Origin: Pseudopyrenochaeta lycopersici
Lineage: Eukaryota > Ascomycota > Dothideomycetes > Pleosporales > Pseudopyrenochaetaceae
Length of the DNA: 64,000 nucleotides
Assembly: GCA_003313425.1 (NCBI GenBank)
Contig: NHZP01000008.1
Location: forward strand, 248,001 to 312,000
Direction of reading: 5' to 3'
How positions within the stretch are numbered: position 1 is the stretch's first letter; each line of letters opens with the position of its first letter. A program made the position numbers and the translations under genes. The notes under the pieces were generated by a model, which worked only from the letters and a program-made list of their open reading frames with translations, was not told where the DNA came from and ran no database searches. Of the stretch, positions 22,285-35,148 are shown one piece after another.

Positions 22285-22868
22285 GCCTTCTCTGGCACTC
22301 GAGGAGAACAGCAGAGGCGTGCATTTACAAGGCGTTCAGGGCATGAGTGGTGGGGTTTGAAAACGTTACGATATCACGGAGCGCTTGTCATATAGATCCA
22401 TATGCCAATTTCACGTTTGGACTCTTGCATCCAAAGCTGCATACCATCTTGGCTGAACAAGGGTCTTGTATCATCCATCATCTAGTGTCTCATATCTTTG
22501 CTCATCCTCATACAGAGTACATTTACTAATACACATTGAGAAATAAAGGCAAGTAGACCGGCAACCGCAAAATGTGACAAAGGACATGTACAAGAATCGT
22601 GCATCAAATCAAGTTTGAGACAGGAAAAGAACTATTTCGTGCGAAGCCGAGCGTCAAATCTATCCTCCTATGCGTACCGAGTTGTACAATATGAAATGAT
22701 GGGCATGTGAAATACCCAGACATGGGCTGTGTCGTTGAAGTCGTGGGAGCTATCGTCTCACGTAATCGTTAAGTGGTGACGAACTGATCGTATGGTGTGG
22801 CCAGCGGAATACATCGATGTCTACGTGATGTTGGCTGTGTCTAACGCCCTGACCGAAGTTTCGTTCGT
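22285..22868. other. Convergent 3' intergenic, 584 bp
   Basis: 3' flanks of RPC40 (plus) and the helical-repeat-like gene (minus). No gene seen. Confidence 0.5.
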
Positions 22869-23841
22869 CTAGTGGAGCTCTGCAAGGGCATCAGTGCACA
22901 GCTTTTGCACACTCGAAGGGTCGAATCGTGCTCGAAACTTGATCGTCCTTCGATTCTGGCGAACCAGCTCCGCGTCCTCGCCATCGAATATGTGACTGGT
23001 CCTTGGTTTTGACATTGTCGGTGACGGACGCGGCGAGGGTCGTGGCGGAAGCGCGAAATGCACCACAGGTACACTGGTCTTCTCTTTGAGCTGCTGAACA
23101 CTGGCAAGATGATCCTGTACTCTACAGGCAAAGGCTGCCGTGTTGACTGCGAATCGGTACTCTTGCGGGGACTTGGCTCGTTCAGGAAGCGGAGCGGCAA
23201 CGGCGATATTATGGCGTTTAAGTAGCTGCGGGATTATAGTAAGCTGAGATCCGAACTCTCTTGAAGGTTGAGTGTACTGCGATCGAGCGGCTCGCTTGGA
23301 CCAGCATTCAGGTTCTAGTTCTGTTTCTGAATCTAGGTCGAGGATGTCTGTCTGGTAGGAAGTTGCGCTGGATGTTGAACTCGTGGTGGACTCGATGGAT
23401 CCAGCGTTTGATGCACGACGTTTCCAGACCCGGTTCTCGTCGAAAGAGCTCGATGAGGGCGATACCAGCTGCTCATCGTCGGAATGCTGCGCCTCTGATG
23501 GTATCAGAGTTGCAATGGCAGCGGTGTAGTGCTTCTCTGCTAAGCAAAGCTCTTTATGGCGGTTTTTCAGTGACGCTTCTCGAGCTAAAGTGTCGTGAGA
23601 GAGTGCAGTGTAAAAGTTGAGATAAGCCAGCTGAAACGGGTGGATCTAATATTTGGTTAGTGGCTGATGTGCTGGGATAGTGTGTCTAAACTATGGCGTA
23701 GAGACTACTCACCTCATCATGAACCTCTGCCAACAGTTGCTCGCCATATTTTGCGCACTGTGTGTAATGCCTGCTCTGATACAAGTCCCTGATGACACGC
23801 ATCTTCTCTCTCATCTGGTTGTAGTGTGTCTGAACCAGCAT
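22869..23841 (-). CDS. Unrecognised fungal protein, TPR-like helical N-terminus
   Basis: Exons 23841-23713 and 23645-22869 (67-base intron) join in frame to 301 aa. The first about 100 residues look like paired helices (HYTQCAKYGEQLLAEVHDE, then HPFQLAYLNFYTALSHDTLA, then KELCLAEKHYTAAIATL), similar in rhythm to TPR units. A Ser-rich acidic linker follows (about 105-165), then YRFAVNTAAFACRVQDHLAS and a basic end. I do not recognise the family by name. The start is uncertain: in the same frame about 34 more codons upstream of the chosen ATG are open and protein-like (ending GPPVNKDHIRRSSV), but contain no ATG before a TGA. An unseen upstream exon is therefore likely. Confidence 0.75.
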
Positions 23842-24902
23842 CACGCTTGACCGTCTGATATGGTCCTTGTTGACAGGCGGTCCAAGTTGAAGTGGAGGAA
23901 GGTGCCAAGAGAGAAAAGGTGAGTGGTAGGGCGTGAGGCTGGTCGCAAGCAGGGTAAAAAATCAAGCGAAGAAAAGAGTGAAGCCAGCTTCGCCGCTGGT
24001 AAAAGCTGTTCGCAGTACAGGCGGTAATGAAGTAATCACGGACAACGCGCAATGCACAGCAATGCTCCTGCCTTAGTTGGATGAATGTAGGTGAGACGTT
24101 TCAGGGTTGATGCTGGATCATTGATCGCTCGTGAAAGCAACGCGGAAACCGCAATCGCACACAGCACGAAGAAGACGGCGCGAAATTACAATGCCAGCCG
24201 CCATAACATGCCGTATTATACGTCCGACAGACTTCACCCGCCATTACATGCCCACCGAACAGGTGTGGGAGGGGTGGGAGGGGCGGTTGTTTCCATTAAT
24301 GCATTCATGTTTCAGAGGCTGGGTCGTACCTTCCCATTTCGAGGGCCGCGCTTACCTGTTCCTGGCAACGTACGCCGCAGACCGGGCTAAACGTGTACGT
24401 GAACCGGGTTGCTATGCTTGATGTGCGCCGTTCCAGCACCATCTGGCCGATTACTTGGTGTGAACGCTTTTCTACCTTGCAGTACTTTGCAGTACATCTG
24501 ACTCGGTGCAGCGCGCTTGCTACAAACTTACCCAACCGATACTTCGACTTCAGCCTGGGAACTGACAATGTGTGCCGGAAACGGTCCGGACTGGAGAGTT
24601 TGTTTAAGACGGATGCCACACTGATGGTCAGTATAGGTTGTGTAGTGGAGCCATAGAGTTTGAGGACTACTGCCGAGCGTAAGACATGATGCACTGGTAC
24701 GGCGTCGACTATGGTACATATGCAGCCTATAGATTAACATTGCACAAATGGGCAAGGCAAGGCGGCACAGCTCAACAGGATCGTCTGACTCCAGAAACTT
24801 GGTTGGTTACAAAGGAGCTATGAACAGATGCTTATTCTACACAGCCCAGGCGGGGAGATCGAGCCAGATTCGAGGATATCACTTCTATAACCCTCCAAAC
24901 GT
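23842..24902. other. Intergenic, 1.06 kb
   Basis: Possible missing first exon of the helical-repeat-like gene in 23842-24100, and the 3' flank of ATP3. Frames at 24131-24421 (plus) and 24305-24694 (minus) do not look like proteins. Confidence 0.45.
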
Positions 24903-26024
24903 TTAACCCTCAGAGGCAGCCGCACCAGTGATAATTTCGACAAGTTCGCCAGTAATGACGGCTTGACGAGTACGGTTGTACAGAATCTGGAACTTGTTGA
25001 TCATCTCGCCCGCATTCTTGGACGCGTTGTCCATGGCGTTTTGACGAGCAGACTGTTCGCAAGCGTGGCCCTCAGCAAGTGCCTGTATCGTAGTTAGTAT
25101 GCGGGTGATGCAACGAAGATGGAACGACCTACCCAGAAGAGCGAGTTGGCGAGAGCGTACTCGCGGAGGTTGGGGAGTACCTCGTCCTCGATCTCGAAAG
25201 CCGAGAAGTTGGCTGTCAATCCTGTTAACTACAGTGCCTTCGCTACGAATAACCGCAACTTACCAGATTGCGCAATAGCCTCCTCAGAATAAGCCTCCTG
25301 GATAATAGCTTCGTAACTGGACGCATTGATGAACTTGTTGTAGACGATCTGAATAGAGGCATAGTCGGTTGGGAGCAGCAAGATCTGGTCAGCAATGCTG
25401 AGGGAATCGGCAAAGGTAGGGACGTCCTTTCCAGCACCGGCGAAACTGAGAACCATGTTCTTCGAGTTGGAACGACCTAATTGGGCCTTGCACTTCTCGC
25501 CAATAACAGCAAGATCCGACTCGGGAGCGTCGAGGAGCATCTTCCTGACTTTCCTAGACATTCCAGAGTGGATACCACCGCAGAGACCCTTGTCCGAGCT
25601 ACAGACGACGATCAAGTTCTTCTTGCCGTCGCCCTCGATGGGCTTGGTCTCGGCGCTCTCGAACACGGTGTTGGATGTCTGGCCGTACTTGCGAGACTCG
25701 GTCATGGCTCTCTGGGCGCGAGTGAGCTTCGTGGAAGCGACAACCTTCATCGTCTTGGTGATCTTCTCGATGTTGCGAATCGACTTGAGACGGCCCTCGA
25801 TTTCACGCAGGGTGGCGTAGCCGGCGGCATTGGTAGCGGTAAGGGCGACAGGCCTAAGGAAACGGATTGTAGTCAGCAATTGATGCAACTGAAGATGCAA
25901 TTGACTTTGCAATTGCGTGGCCCAGGGCGCGGGAAAAGCTGCGAGATCGGGCGGGAGCATACCGGGCGGCGGCGGCGGCCATGCCAGCCTTCAGAGCCGG
26001 GCGCGCAGCTCGAGACAGCATCAT
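24903..26024 (-). CDS. ATP3: Mitochondrial F1 ATP synthase gamma subunit
   Basis: Four exons join in frame: 26024-25963, 25853-25264, 25221-25133 and 25082-24903 (introns of 109, 42 and 50 bases), giving 306 aa. Gamma is the rotating central shaft of mitochondrial F1. A presequence [21 protein letters not shown] is followed by the N-terminal helix with the family core [20 protein letters not shown] and [10 protein letters not shown]. The Rossmann-like middle has [12 protein letters not shown]. The C-terminal helix contains [20 protein letters not shown] and ends with [18 protein letters not shown], the canonical gamma C-terminus. All signatures are intact. It is divergent from TOP1. Confidence 0.97.
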
Positions 26025-26830
26025 GGCGAGGAATTGAGATGAGTGGAGATGGCGACAGCCGTGTGGTGGTGCTTCACTACTGTCTTTGCTGGTTGCAAGC
26101 TCCGCCGGGCACTCGGCTGCTCAAAGTTGCTCTCCGCGCTAGTGACGCCAAGCCGTCACGTGACTCAACAGCAGAGTGGACGCAGACACCACGGCCATTC
26201 TTAGGCTGACCGTCAGCAATTTGCAGTCTCTGCCGGGTTTGTATTTTGTAAGCTTATGGCGCTGAACCATCCCGTGCCAGTCGCTCCAGCGTTGCTGCCT
26301 GTTCAATATGCGCTTTATGTGGACATAGACGGGAGCAGCCTGCGATGCCAGCTGCAAGAACAACGTCAAGGGCCACTTGCCCCCCCAATGCTAAGTGCAT
26401 TTGAGGAAATAGATAGTCATCCCAAGATGTTTGCGATGCTCGTCATGGTAGCGTATCTGCATTCAGCACCGTGGGCCTGATAATGTAACCGGTTTGTTAC
26501 GAAAAATTACTGGCCGATTTTAGTGAAGGCCGAGCAACCGTGCGTGGACTCGACTTCGTCGCGAGAGGCTCCCTGCGCATCACTTAAACCCAGCATTCCT
26601 CTTTTCCCGCCCATCTATCACCCTCGCTCCTTCACCCACCGTCTCCGCCCACAGACCAGTCACACTGGTGATTGCCTTGGCCAGGCACACGTCTCTCACC
26701 ATTACCGTGCTCTTAATGCGTCCGCTCTTGCGCTCCCACTAAGTCTCCTGGACCCGCGCCGGCCAAATCTGATTACAACCGTTTTGTTTTTCATTACCCG
26801 CGGCTCCAACACGCGCCTATCGCCAGCAGA
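26025..26830. other. Divergent intergenic region, 806 bp (ATP3 / TOP1)
   Basis: Upstream of ATP synthase gamma (minus) and topoisomerase I (plus). The TOP1 side is pyrimidine-rich (26570-26830), common for fungal 5' UTRs. Small frames here are judged spurious. Confidence 0.5.
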
Positions 26831-29800
26831 ATGTCTTCCTCCGACGACGACAAGCCTCTAGTGAGAGCTCAAGAAGGAAGTGAGTTACCTGGCCCAACTA
26901 TTGAGACATCTGTCGTATACTTCACGACCATCTCTCACACGACGATCGCCTTCACTCAAGCTCATTGCTTCCCCACCTCAACCTCCATCACTGTATCCCA
27001 CCCACCGCGATCATATCAACTCTCTTTACCTATCTCAACATGGCTAACCACCTTTCTCCAGCTAAATCGACTGAGCGCATCTCCAAGGACGTTGATAAAG
27101 CCATGGACACTCAAGTCCCCTCCAATGGCCACGTAGAGCCTGGTATCTCCATCCGTATGGGGCCAGTCGATGAGATGGACGTGGATGCGCCTGCGACCAA
27201 TGGCAATGCCAACGGAAAGCGCAAAGCTCGGACTAGCATCACAAATGGTCAATCGTACAAGGACGCAAGCAGTTCAGAGGAGGATGACAAGCCACTGGTG
27301 TGTTCATCTGCACTCTATTTCGTGTATGCAAAGCGCTGACTCCCATACAGAGTAAGCGACGGCGAACATCTCAGCAAGCAAAACTGCCCAAGGACGATGA
27401 CGAGTCGGAACTCAGTGACGTGCCTCTCAAAGCTCGGCGCCTTCCAAAGGCCGCCGCCGAACAGATTGGAGAGTCCTCGGATTCGGATACACCGCTGAAC
27501 GTGAAGCTTGTGAAGAAGAAAGAATCGATTGAGAAGGCAGCCGCAAAGGAAGCGAAGGCTATTCGCACCAAGGAGAAGGCTGCAGTGAAGCGCAAGCCAA
27601 AGGTTGACAGTGACAGTGATGACGATGTTCCTTTGGCAAAGAAGAAGGCACCAGCGAAGAAGGCGAACGGTGTGAAGAAAGAGGAGTCCGATTCGGATGC
27701 GCCTCTCGCGAAAAAACCTGCTGCGAAGAAACCCAAAGCGAAGCCCGCTGCAGCAACGCCTGTTAAGAAAGGAAAGGGTAAGGCAAAGAAAGAGGAGACA
27801 GAGCAGGATCAAGAGGCTGAAGAAGAGGAGGATGAGTATCGCTGGTGGGAAGACACGGCCAAGGGCGACGGAACGAAGAAGTGGGACACTCTGGAACACA
27901 ATGGTGTCGTCTTTCCGCCAGACTACGAGCCACTTCCCAAGCACGTTAAGCTGTTCTACGATGGAGTTCCTGTGAATCTTCACAAGGATGCCGAGGAAGT
28001 TGCCACTTTCTACGGCAGCATGCTTAATTCCACTCACAACGTCGAGAATCCCACCTTCAACAAGAACTTTTTTGAAGATTTTACAACCATTTTAGACAAG
28101 ACTGGACACGCAAAAGACAGGGACGGTAATACTATCAAAATCAAGAAGTTTGAAAAGTGTGATTTCAAGCCTATCTTCGAATGGTTCGACGCCGAGCGAG
28201 CCAAGAAAAAGGCTCTCCCCCCTGCAGAGAAGAAGGCACTGAAAGCTGAGAAGGAAGCAGCAGAGGCGGATTACATGTATTGTACGTGGGATGGTCGCAA
28301 ACAAAAGGTCGGTAACTTCCGGGTTGAACCTCCTGGTCTCTTTCGAGGCCGTGGTGAGCACCCAAAGACAGGCCGAGTCAAGAAGCGTGTTCAGCCGGAG
28401 CAGATCACAATCAATATTGGCGAGAATGCTAAAGTCCCAGCCGCGCCCGCTGGCCATCGCTGGAAGGAGATTAAGCACGATCATGAAGGCACTTGGCTCG
28501 CCATGTGGCAGGAAAACATTAACGGCGCTTACAAGTATGTTATGCTTGCTGCCAACTCGGATATCAAAGGCCAAAGTGACTTCAAGAAGTTCGAAAAAGC
28601 TCGTGAACTCAAGAAGCACATTGATCGCATCCGGCAGGACTATCGAAGAGAACTCAAGTCAGAGAAGATGGTGGACCGCCAACGTGCAACCGCCATCTAC
28701 CTAATCGATCAGTTCGCCCTACGTGCCGGTAACGAGAAAGGCGAGGATGAGGCAGATACTGTTGGCTGTTGTTCACTGAAGTTTCAACACGTCACACTAA
28801 AGCCCCCGGAGACGGTCATTTTTGACTTCTTGGGTAAAGACAGTATTCGTTTCTACGATGAGGTGAAGGTCGATCCCCAGGTTTTCAAGAACTTGAAGAT
28901 CTTCAAGAAAGCGCCCAAGACGACAGGCGATGATATATTCGATCGATTGACTGTAAGTACTGCAGTGATCCTTGCGAATCGAATTCCCACTGACTTGTAC
29001 TAGACTTCCGCACTCAACAAGCATCTGACAAGTTATATGCCTGGCCTGACCGCTAAGGTCTTCCGTACTTACAATGCTTCCTACACCATGGCTAGGCTAC
29101 TTAAGGAGCTGAAGGCTACTGGCACGATTCAAGAGAAAATCAAGGCCTACAACGATGCCAACCGTGAGGTCGCTATTCTCTGCAACCACAAGCGTACCGT
29201 CGCTGCTAGTCATGGCGCCTCCATCGACAAGATGAACGAGAAGGTATGTGTACTCGACACGGAAGCGATGTTCATTCTAACCCATGATAGATTAACGGTC
29301 TTCGTTATCAAGTCTGGAGAACTAAGATGATGATGATCGACGTGGACCCAAAGATCAAGAAGAAGAAGGGCGCCGAATACTTTGAGCGACCAGAGGATCT
29401 TACTGCGGACTGGGTCAAGCAACATCAAGATGCGGAAGTCGAAGAGATGCGCCAGAAGATCACCAAAAAGTTCGAAAAGGACAACGAGAAGCTGGCACTC
29501 GAAGGCGAGAAAGAAATGAAGCCAAAGGAGTTGACAGAGCGTCTTGAGAAGGCTGATGAGCTTGCGGCCAAGTACAAGAAGGAGAACAAGACGGGCAAGG
29601 TTGAAGCTGAGGGCAAGGGTCCGAGCATCGATAAGCTCGAAGGCAACATTGACAAAATCAATCAACGCATCGAGAACATGAGGATCCAGATGGAGGATAA
29701 GGAGGGCAACAAGGAGGTTGCCCTTGGTACGTCCAAGATTGTGAGTAACTCTGTAATGTGCTTTGTTTCCCAGCTAGCTAACCGCCACAGAACTATATCG

Positions 29801-29925
29801 ATCCGCGTCTCACCGTGGTGTTTTCTAAGAAATTCGATGTCCCAATCGAGAAGTTCTTCTCCAAGACACTGCGGGAGAAATTCGATTGGGCAATAAAATC
29901 CGTCGACGAGGATTGGGACTTCTAG
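26831..29925 (+). CDS. TOP1: DNA topoisomerase I (type IB)
   Basis: Six exons join in frame: 26831-26879, 27062-27297, 27351-28952, 29004-29243, 29291-29740 and 29791-29925. The product is 903 aa. Type IB enzymes relax supercoils in the nucleus by nicking one strand through a 3'-phosphotyrosine. The first about 270 residues are disordered and charged, with three acidic clusters of the type [19 protein letters not shown] and [10 protein letters not shown] plus Lys/Ala-rich nuclear targeting stretches. The core begins near [20 protein letters not shown]. Active-site regions are present: [20 protein letters not shown], then [12 protein letters not shown] and [16 protein letters not shown] coiled-coil linker (rich in Lys/Glu) follows, and the last exon starts with the active-site motif NYIDPRL; the catalytic Tyr is about residue 861. 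The junction SKI/NYIDPRL falls exactly at an intron. Confidence 0.96.
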
Positions 29926-32276
29926 AGAGGGGCAGGGGTTTCGGACATCTTCGTAGGGCTGTATTTATGGCGCCGGTGAACGACGACAGGCGCAAAATCA
30001 CATCACCCATGTACAACTTCCTTATGCATATCGGGTACTGTATAGCACGGTCGGCGACGTGGCAGCTTTTGTTTTGCATTTGCATTTCTCTCTACTAGCT
30101 ACCTGCTGCGTAAGCGATAGGTCCTCAGCCGTGGTGGCTAGGATAGTGCCCTGTGTAGTCTATTCATATCCTGACATTTACTCCGCAGTTCGTATTGAAC
30201 CTTGAACATATTCCCACGTCACCTAGCCTTCTTTCGAAGATGACCTCGATTTACAATGCAGTGCATCTTGTTAGAATGTATATATTGTAATTGCTTAACA
30301 ATTCGCTCTACGGATCATCGGCATGCAAGGAGAGCTTTTCTTTGCACTTGCAAATCTTCTAGAATGCTGCGAGTGCGGGAGAGCGGGTCGATCGGGATCG
30401 TCTGCGGCTCGGGTGCATGAACGACTAGTCTCACGTCGCACGTCAACATGGACTGGCAGAAGCCCACAACGAAAGGGAGTAAGACGGGCTATGCAAAAGC
30501 GTGGCGACTAGTTTCAGAAGAGTAGTGGCGGGTGTTTCCCTCGGGCAAGAGACGATCATGCTTGGTCAGGATTATAAAGTTCGGGCTCGTGCATAGCGTG
30601 ATGAAATTCCCCCGTGGTACTTGTCAAAAGCGAAAGAATGCGACGTGTCGAACGTGCAGTTTGGCAGCAAGTGCCGACAAACATGTTCCACGGAGATACT
30701 CGAGACACAGAGGGGAAATATTGTGGCATTCAGCGGTGAGGAGGCCGCATTCGTAGCCAGTCACACCATTAGCCATATTCGCAAGATGTGTCAAGACTTT
30801 TGGTACGTAGACCCTTGGTGGGAAAGTGATTTTCACTTCTTAGCAACGAGGTTACACGGTACAGTGATACCATGGCTGCAAGCACAGATCGGGAGATCTG
30901 GTTTGTGTCTGAGTCCGTGTCACGCGGTATATAAATGTCAACAAAAGTGTGACATGACGCAGGTACGAGGGTGCTATGGTCGCAGGCGGCGATTCATGCT
31001 GTTGGTAATAGAAAGTCCAGCAAGCGAGATGGTCGCGAAAAGTCGGAGACGCCAGAGGGCGTATTGACTCTGGACGAGGACATGCCGTAGACGCCTCTCT
31101 GTCTTGTGCGGCTCCGATGAAGCAAGATTGCCGGCAAGAGAGTGAGCTTGCGGCGGACGAGGCGTTGACGTAGGGTTTTTTTCCCCAATCCCGGGCTGAA
31201 GGGTAGTCGTGTCAATGGTTTCGCTTTGTTGCTTCTAGGCCATGCTCGGAGAAGCGCCAGCGAGTAAGGCAGCGTAGATTTGCTGTTGGCGTACCAGGAC
31301 ATGTCCATGCCGTAGGGCCGGAGAAAGCACGATGCAATCACACCAAAAGGCCGTCCCCAGCGCCTAACGACTCAACGCCTTCCCCTGAAAGGGGACCCCG
31401 CTTTGGGCTGTCATGCAACCCAACTTTTGCACCTTGGGACCTAACCCGCCATCAAGGTCCAGCGCTGCGGGAGCGCGCCGTGCAGCGTTGCCCGAGGCCC
31501 GCTTCCACAGTTTGGTCTTGGGACGGTTCGCTGCTGTAGCTTCAAAGGGTGCGGGACAGGCGATTCCGCGCGACTGTGCAACGGGACGGAGTTGATCGCA
31601 GTCGTGTACCTTGCTACCATGGGCGCTGTACCTGCATCTAGACGATGGCACACAGCAGAATGGAGGAACGACTCCAAAAGCAATAAAATCTCGGTCCACT
31701 TGCGGAGCGAGCCATACTGGTGTGCATGGACGTCCAGCCACAAGTGCCTATCCAACCCCTCGTCATGGGCGCCGTAGCTTTCCGGGTTTGATAGGACGTG
31801 TTTCTTGGGCGTGCTCGTCTCACGGCGAGGGTTGCGGGTAGGAATATAAATGTTGAGTCTGTCTCCTCTTCCTGCAGGCCCATGAATCGCGGGGCGTTGG
31901 GGGTCAAGTATATGACATCGTTTGCCAGCCGCGGCCTCTTGCCTTCTTTGAGCATCCGCCCCGGACCCTCCTCTGTGTCCCGCCAGTTTCGCTATTACGA
32001 GGCGGTTTCACGATCGCGCAGAGCCGCGTCTTGCCTGCGTTCCGCCCTTGACCCTGACAGCCGAGCCAGCCTGTCTACTGCGTACAAGAGCGCGTGAAGT
32101 GGGGATTAGCATTTCTGACGCGGGCGATTGTCGCGGAAGGATTTGGAGCCCTGAGCGCGATCAGCAACGCTCATCTCCACCCCCAAGTCTGAGATTACAA
32201 GGCAAATATTTGCCCGCTGCGCCCTCGAGCCTCCCCTTAGCGACTCCCAGCGCACAAAAGAATTGCACGCCTCAAG
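29926..32276. other. Intergenic, 2.35 kb
   Basis: From the TOP1 stop to the epimerase-like start. The part from 31360 to 32270 is more GC-rich, with overlapping open frames on both strands (31364-31755 and others). None has protein-like composition or splice partners. No tRNA, rRNA or transposon sequence recognised. Confidence 0.45.
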
Positions 32277-33725
32277 ATGCCCTCAGAACAGTCGTCGGCG
32301 GCGGCGGCGGGCGAGAAGCCGTCGGTGTTGATAATAGGCGGACTGGGTGAGTGTTGCTGCCGACTTAGTATTATTTCGCCTATAGCACAGGATGTTGACC
32401 ACCGCTTGCAGGCTACGTTGGACGCAACCTCGCAAAGTACCTCCACGACAACAGCCTGGCCTCGGAAATCCGCATCGTCGACAAGCACCTGCCCGAGCTG
32501 GCATGGCTGGCCCCAGAGTTCAAGGAAGCATGCTCAAGAGAGCGCTTCATGCAGGCCGACGCCTCCCAAGAGAGTGCGTACTACCACAGCACACTGCTGC
32601 CACAGGGGTGCACAGCTAAACCGCTCCAGAGTCCCTTCCGCGCATATTCGACCGTGAGGGCGGCGCCCAATTCGACTACGTCTTCAACTGCGGCGGCGAG
32701 ACACGCTTCTCCCAGGAAGACAAGGTCTACGAACTGCGCTCCTACGGGCTCGCCCTCGCCGTCGGCCGTGAAGCCGCAAAGCGCAAAATCAAATGCTTTT
32801 GCGAGCTCAGCACCGGTCTGGTCTACAAGCCGGACAGCACACCCCGCAAAGAGACGGACAAGCTGAAGCCAGGCATCAACCTCGCCAAGTGGAAGCTCAA
32901 GGCTGAGGAGGATCTCTCCAAGCTCGACGGACTCAACCTGTTGATCTTCAGACTGCCCCAGGTATACGGCCCTTACACGACCAAGTACTTGTCCACGGCG
33001 CTCTGTATGGCCAGGGTCTACCAGAGCAAGCGCAAGGACATGCGCTTCCTGTGGAAAGAGGACCTGCGCACAAACATGGTGCACATCGACGACACTGTTC
33101 GCGCGCTGTGGCACGGCGTTGAATGGTATGTCAAGGAACCATCTCGGAACCCGGCTCCGATCTTCAATATCGTAGATCATGGTAATACTTGTAAGTGTTC
33201 ACCCACCTTCCTAGTCTGAACCTTGTCACTTCCGCCTTGACTGCTTACATTAGCCCCGGAGACGCTTCCGTCATTTATCTCCAAACCCTACCTTGTCGTT
33301 GCCCGGACTAACTTTCTCCTTAGCCCAAAAACAAACCGCGCAGTTCATGGCCGAGATCTTCAATATCGAGACCGGCTTCCATGGCACTCTCATTTCGGCC
33401 TTTGCCCGGCTGAACCTCGATCATGTGGTTGACGAGGTGAATGACGAGACACTTGATCCGTGGGCAGAGTTGCAGCAAGCAGCGGGCATCAGCCATTCCA
33501 CGCCGCTGAGTCCATTCATGGAGAAAGAGCTGCTCAGGGATGCCGATCTGAGTATGGATGGGAGTTTGTTTGAGAGGGAGACAGGTTTCACGTGAGTCCA
33601 ATACAAGAACCACCTAAACGGGCAAGTGCTAACCGCAACGGTACAGATACAAACATGAGAAACTCACCAAAGAGGGCGTTGAAGAAGTCATCGAAAGTTA
33701 CAGGAGGATGAACTGGTGGCCATGA
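32277..33725 (+). CDS. NAD-binding epimerase/dehydratase-like protein (extended SDR fold)
   Basis: Exons 32277-32346, 32412-32573, 32630-33190, 33324-33591 and 33647-33725 join in frame to 379 aa. The N-terminal beta-alpha-beta cofactor motif is SVLIIGGLGYVGRNLAKYL, split by intron 1 and restored by splicing. The middle contains FDYVFNCGGETRFSQEDKVY and CELSTGLVYKPDST, then DLRTNMVHIDDTVRALWHGV and PIFNIVDHGNT, as in sugar-nucleotide epimerases. The usual YxxxK pair is altered: the equivalent place reads INLAK (residues 160-164), so Lys is kept but Tyr is replaced by Ile. This suggests an atypical member, maybe not a classical dehydrogenase. The substrate is unknown. The C-terminal part (about 275-379) is family-specific. 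Introns 1-4 have good donors and acceptors. Confidence 0.92.
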
Positions 33726-34287
33726 GTCACTTCACCTGCAACCAACTACTGCCGGCCGATACACCCATCACCGGCATGATGCTCTCACGACCCTACCTTT
33801 TCTCGCCACCTACCTTTGACACCCACGACCCATCTTCTCTTACGACCCCGACTATCACGGCCGCCCCGCATCATCTGCATACTTTGCATACTATGGAGCA
33901 TGCTTAATATCTTGTACTCTCTGTACTTCTATGGTTACATCCTGCATCTTCGGCCGCGACCACCTTTTCCCTTGCCCTTTTTCTGTAGGAGGCCCTTTGT
34001 CAGGGCAAATGCCTTCTCGCTTATAATACTCTTCTCTGGCCTCTGCTGTTGCCTCGTGCACCTCTCAGAGCGCAAAAAACTTTGTCTTTAGACTGTCAAG
34101 TCGGTTCTCCTATGTTGGTCTTGAGTTGTTACATACCCCTCTGAATTCAGCTAGTTTATCTCACACCGCATTACAATTGTTCAATATCTACATGCCTAGT
34201 GAGATTCTGAAATCATTACCTGGTAACTGAACCGCCTGCTTTCTCGAGGGAGAGATAGCCTGGACAAGAGTGTTGAACAGACTAATT
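33726..34287. other. Convergent 3' intergenic, 562 bp
   Basis: Pyrimidine-rich 3' flanks of the epimerase-like gene and the hydrolase gene. Nothing else seen. Confidence 0.5.
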
Positions 34288-35148
34288 CTACTCCTTCTCT
34301 GCAGCCGAAACAATCACTTCCACCAACTTCTCCGGCTGACTCCAGTTCGGACAATGCCCACTATCCAACGTCGCCACATCCACCGTCCTCCCCCCCTCCT
34401 CCATGACAGCAATAAACCTCCTCTGCACCTCCGGCGCCACAACCAGATCCCTCTCACACACCACATACGTCACCGGCAGCGTCTGATACGCCGCCTCGGT
34501 GACCGCTTCGTGGAAGCTCGCAGTGGAATGGTGCGCCAGCAGCAGCGTGAGCGGGTATGCTTCTTCAAAGGGGAGGTCGTTGAGCACCGCGGGCGCCATT
34601 TGCACGCTGTCAATGTGCATGTAGCCGCCTACGCTTTCGGGGAGCATGCCCTCCGGCAGGTCTATGGCCGCGAGGTGGGATTGCCCTGGTTTCGGCGCGA
34701 TGGCGCTGAGGTAGATGATTCGTTTTATGGCGAGGCCTGCGAGGGCTTGCGTGGTGGGTGTGCCGCCGTAGGAGTGGCATAGGACCTTTATATGTGAGTA
34801 TAACGTTTGTCTCATAACTGACTATTCTATCTGCTGCTGATATCGAAGTTCCTGGAGTTGAGTGGGTAAAAGGTACACTTTTATCATCCCCCCCGCATGT
34901 CTTTCATAGATGAAACTACAACTTACAACGACTTCCCGCCCCAAACTTACTAATGCCTCCGCCGCTCTCCGTATCACACTAGCATCGTCCTGCATCGTCG
35001 CGGGCTCCAGTGGCATGCGCTTTTGCGTACTGGGCAGCTGGACCTCGAAAGCGGGGAACCCTTGGTCATGCAGCAGAGCAATGACAGCCGTGTACGAGCT
35101 GCGCGAAGCAAACGAGCCCGGCACGATGAGAATAGTAGGCTTGGTCAT
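34288..35148 (-). CDS. Small alpha/beta hydrolase
   Basis: Exons 35148-34927 and 34785-34288 join in frame to 239 aa; the intron is 141 bases. The fold begins TKPTILIVPGSFASRSSY, and after splicing gives the nucleophile elbow VLCHSYGGTP with Ser79. The likely acid is Asp187 in CERDLVVAP and the likely His is His218 in DSGHCPNWS, so the triad is complete. Fungal relatives are often annotated as alpha/beta-hydrolase or salicylate-esterase-like proteins of about 240 aa, but the substrate is not known. No signal peptide or membrane helix, so probably cytosolic. The start is the first true ATG of the frame (MTKPTIL). Confidence 0.9.

Noticed and set aside
31364..31755. Minus-strand frames of 104-125 codons
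   Set aside because: Two overlapping frames with no protein-like pattern; explained by local GC richness.
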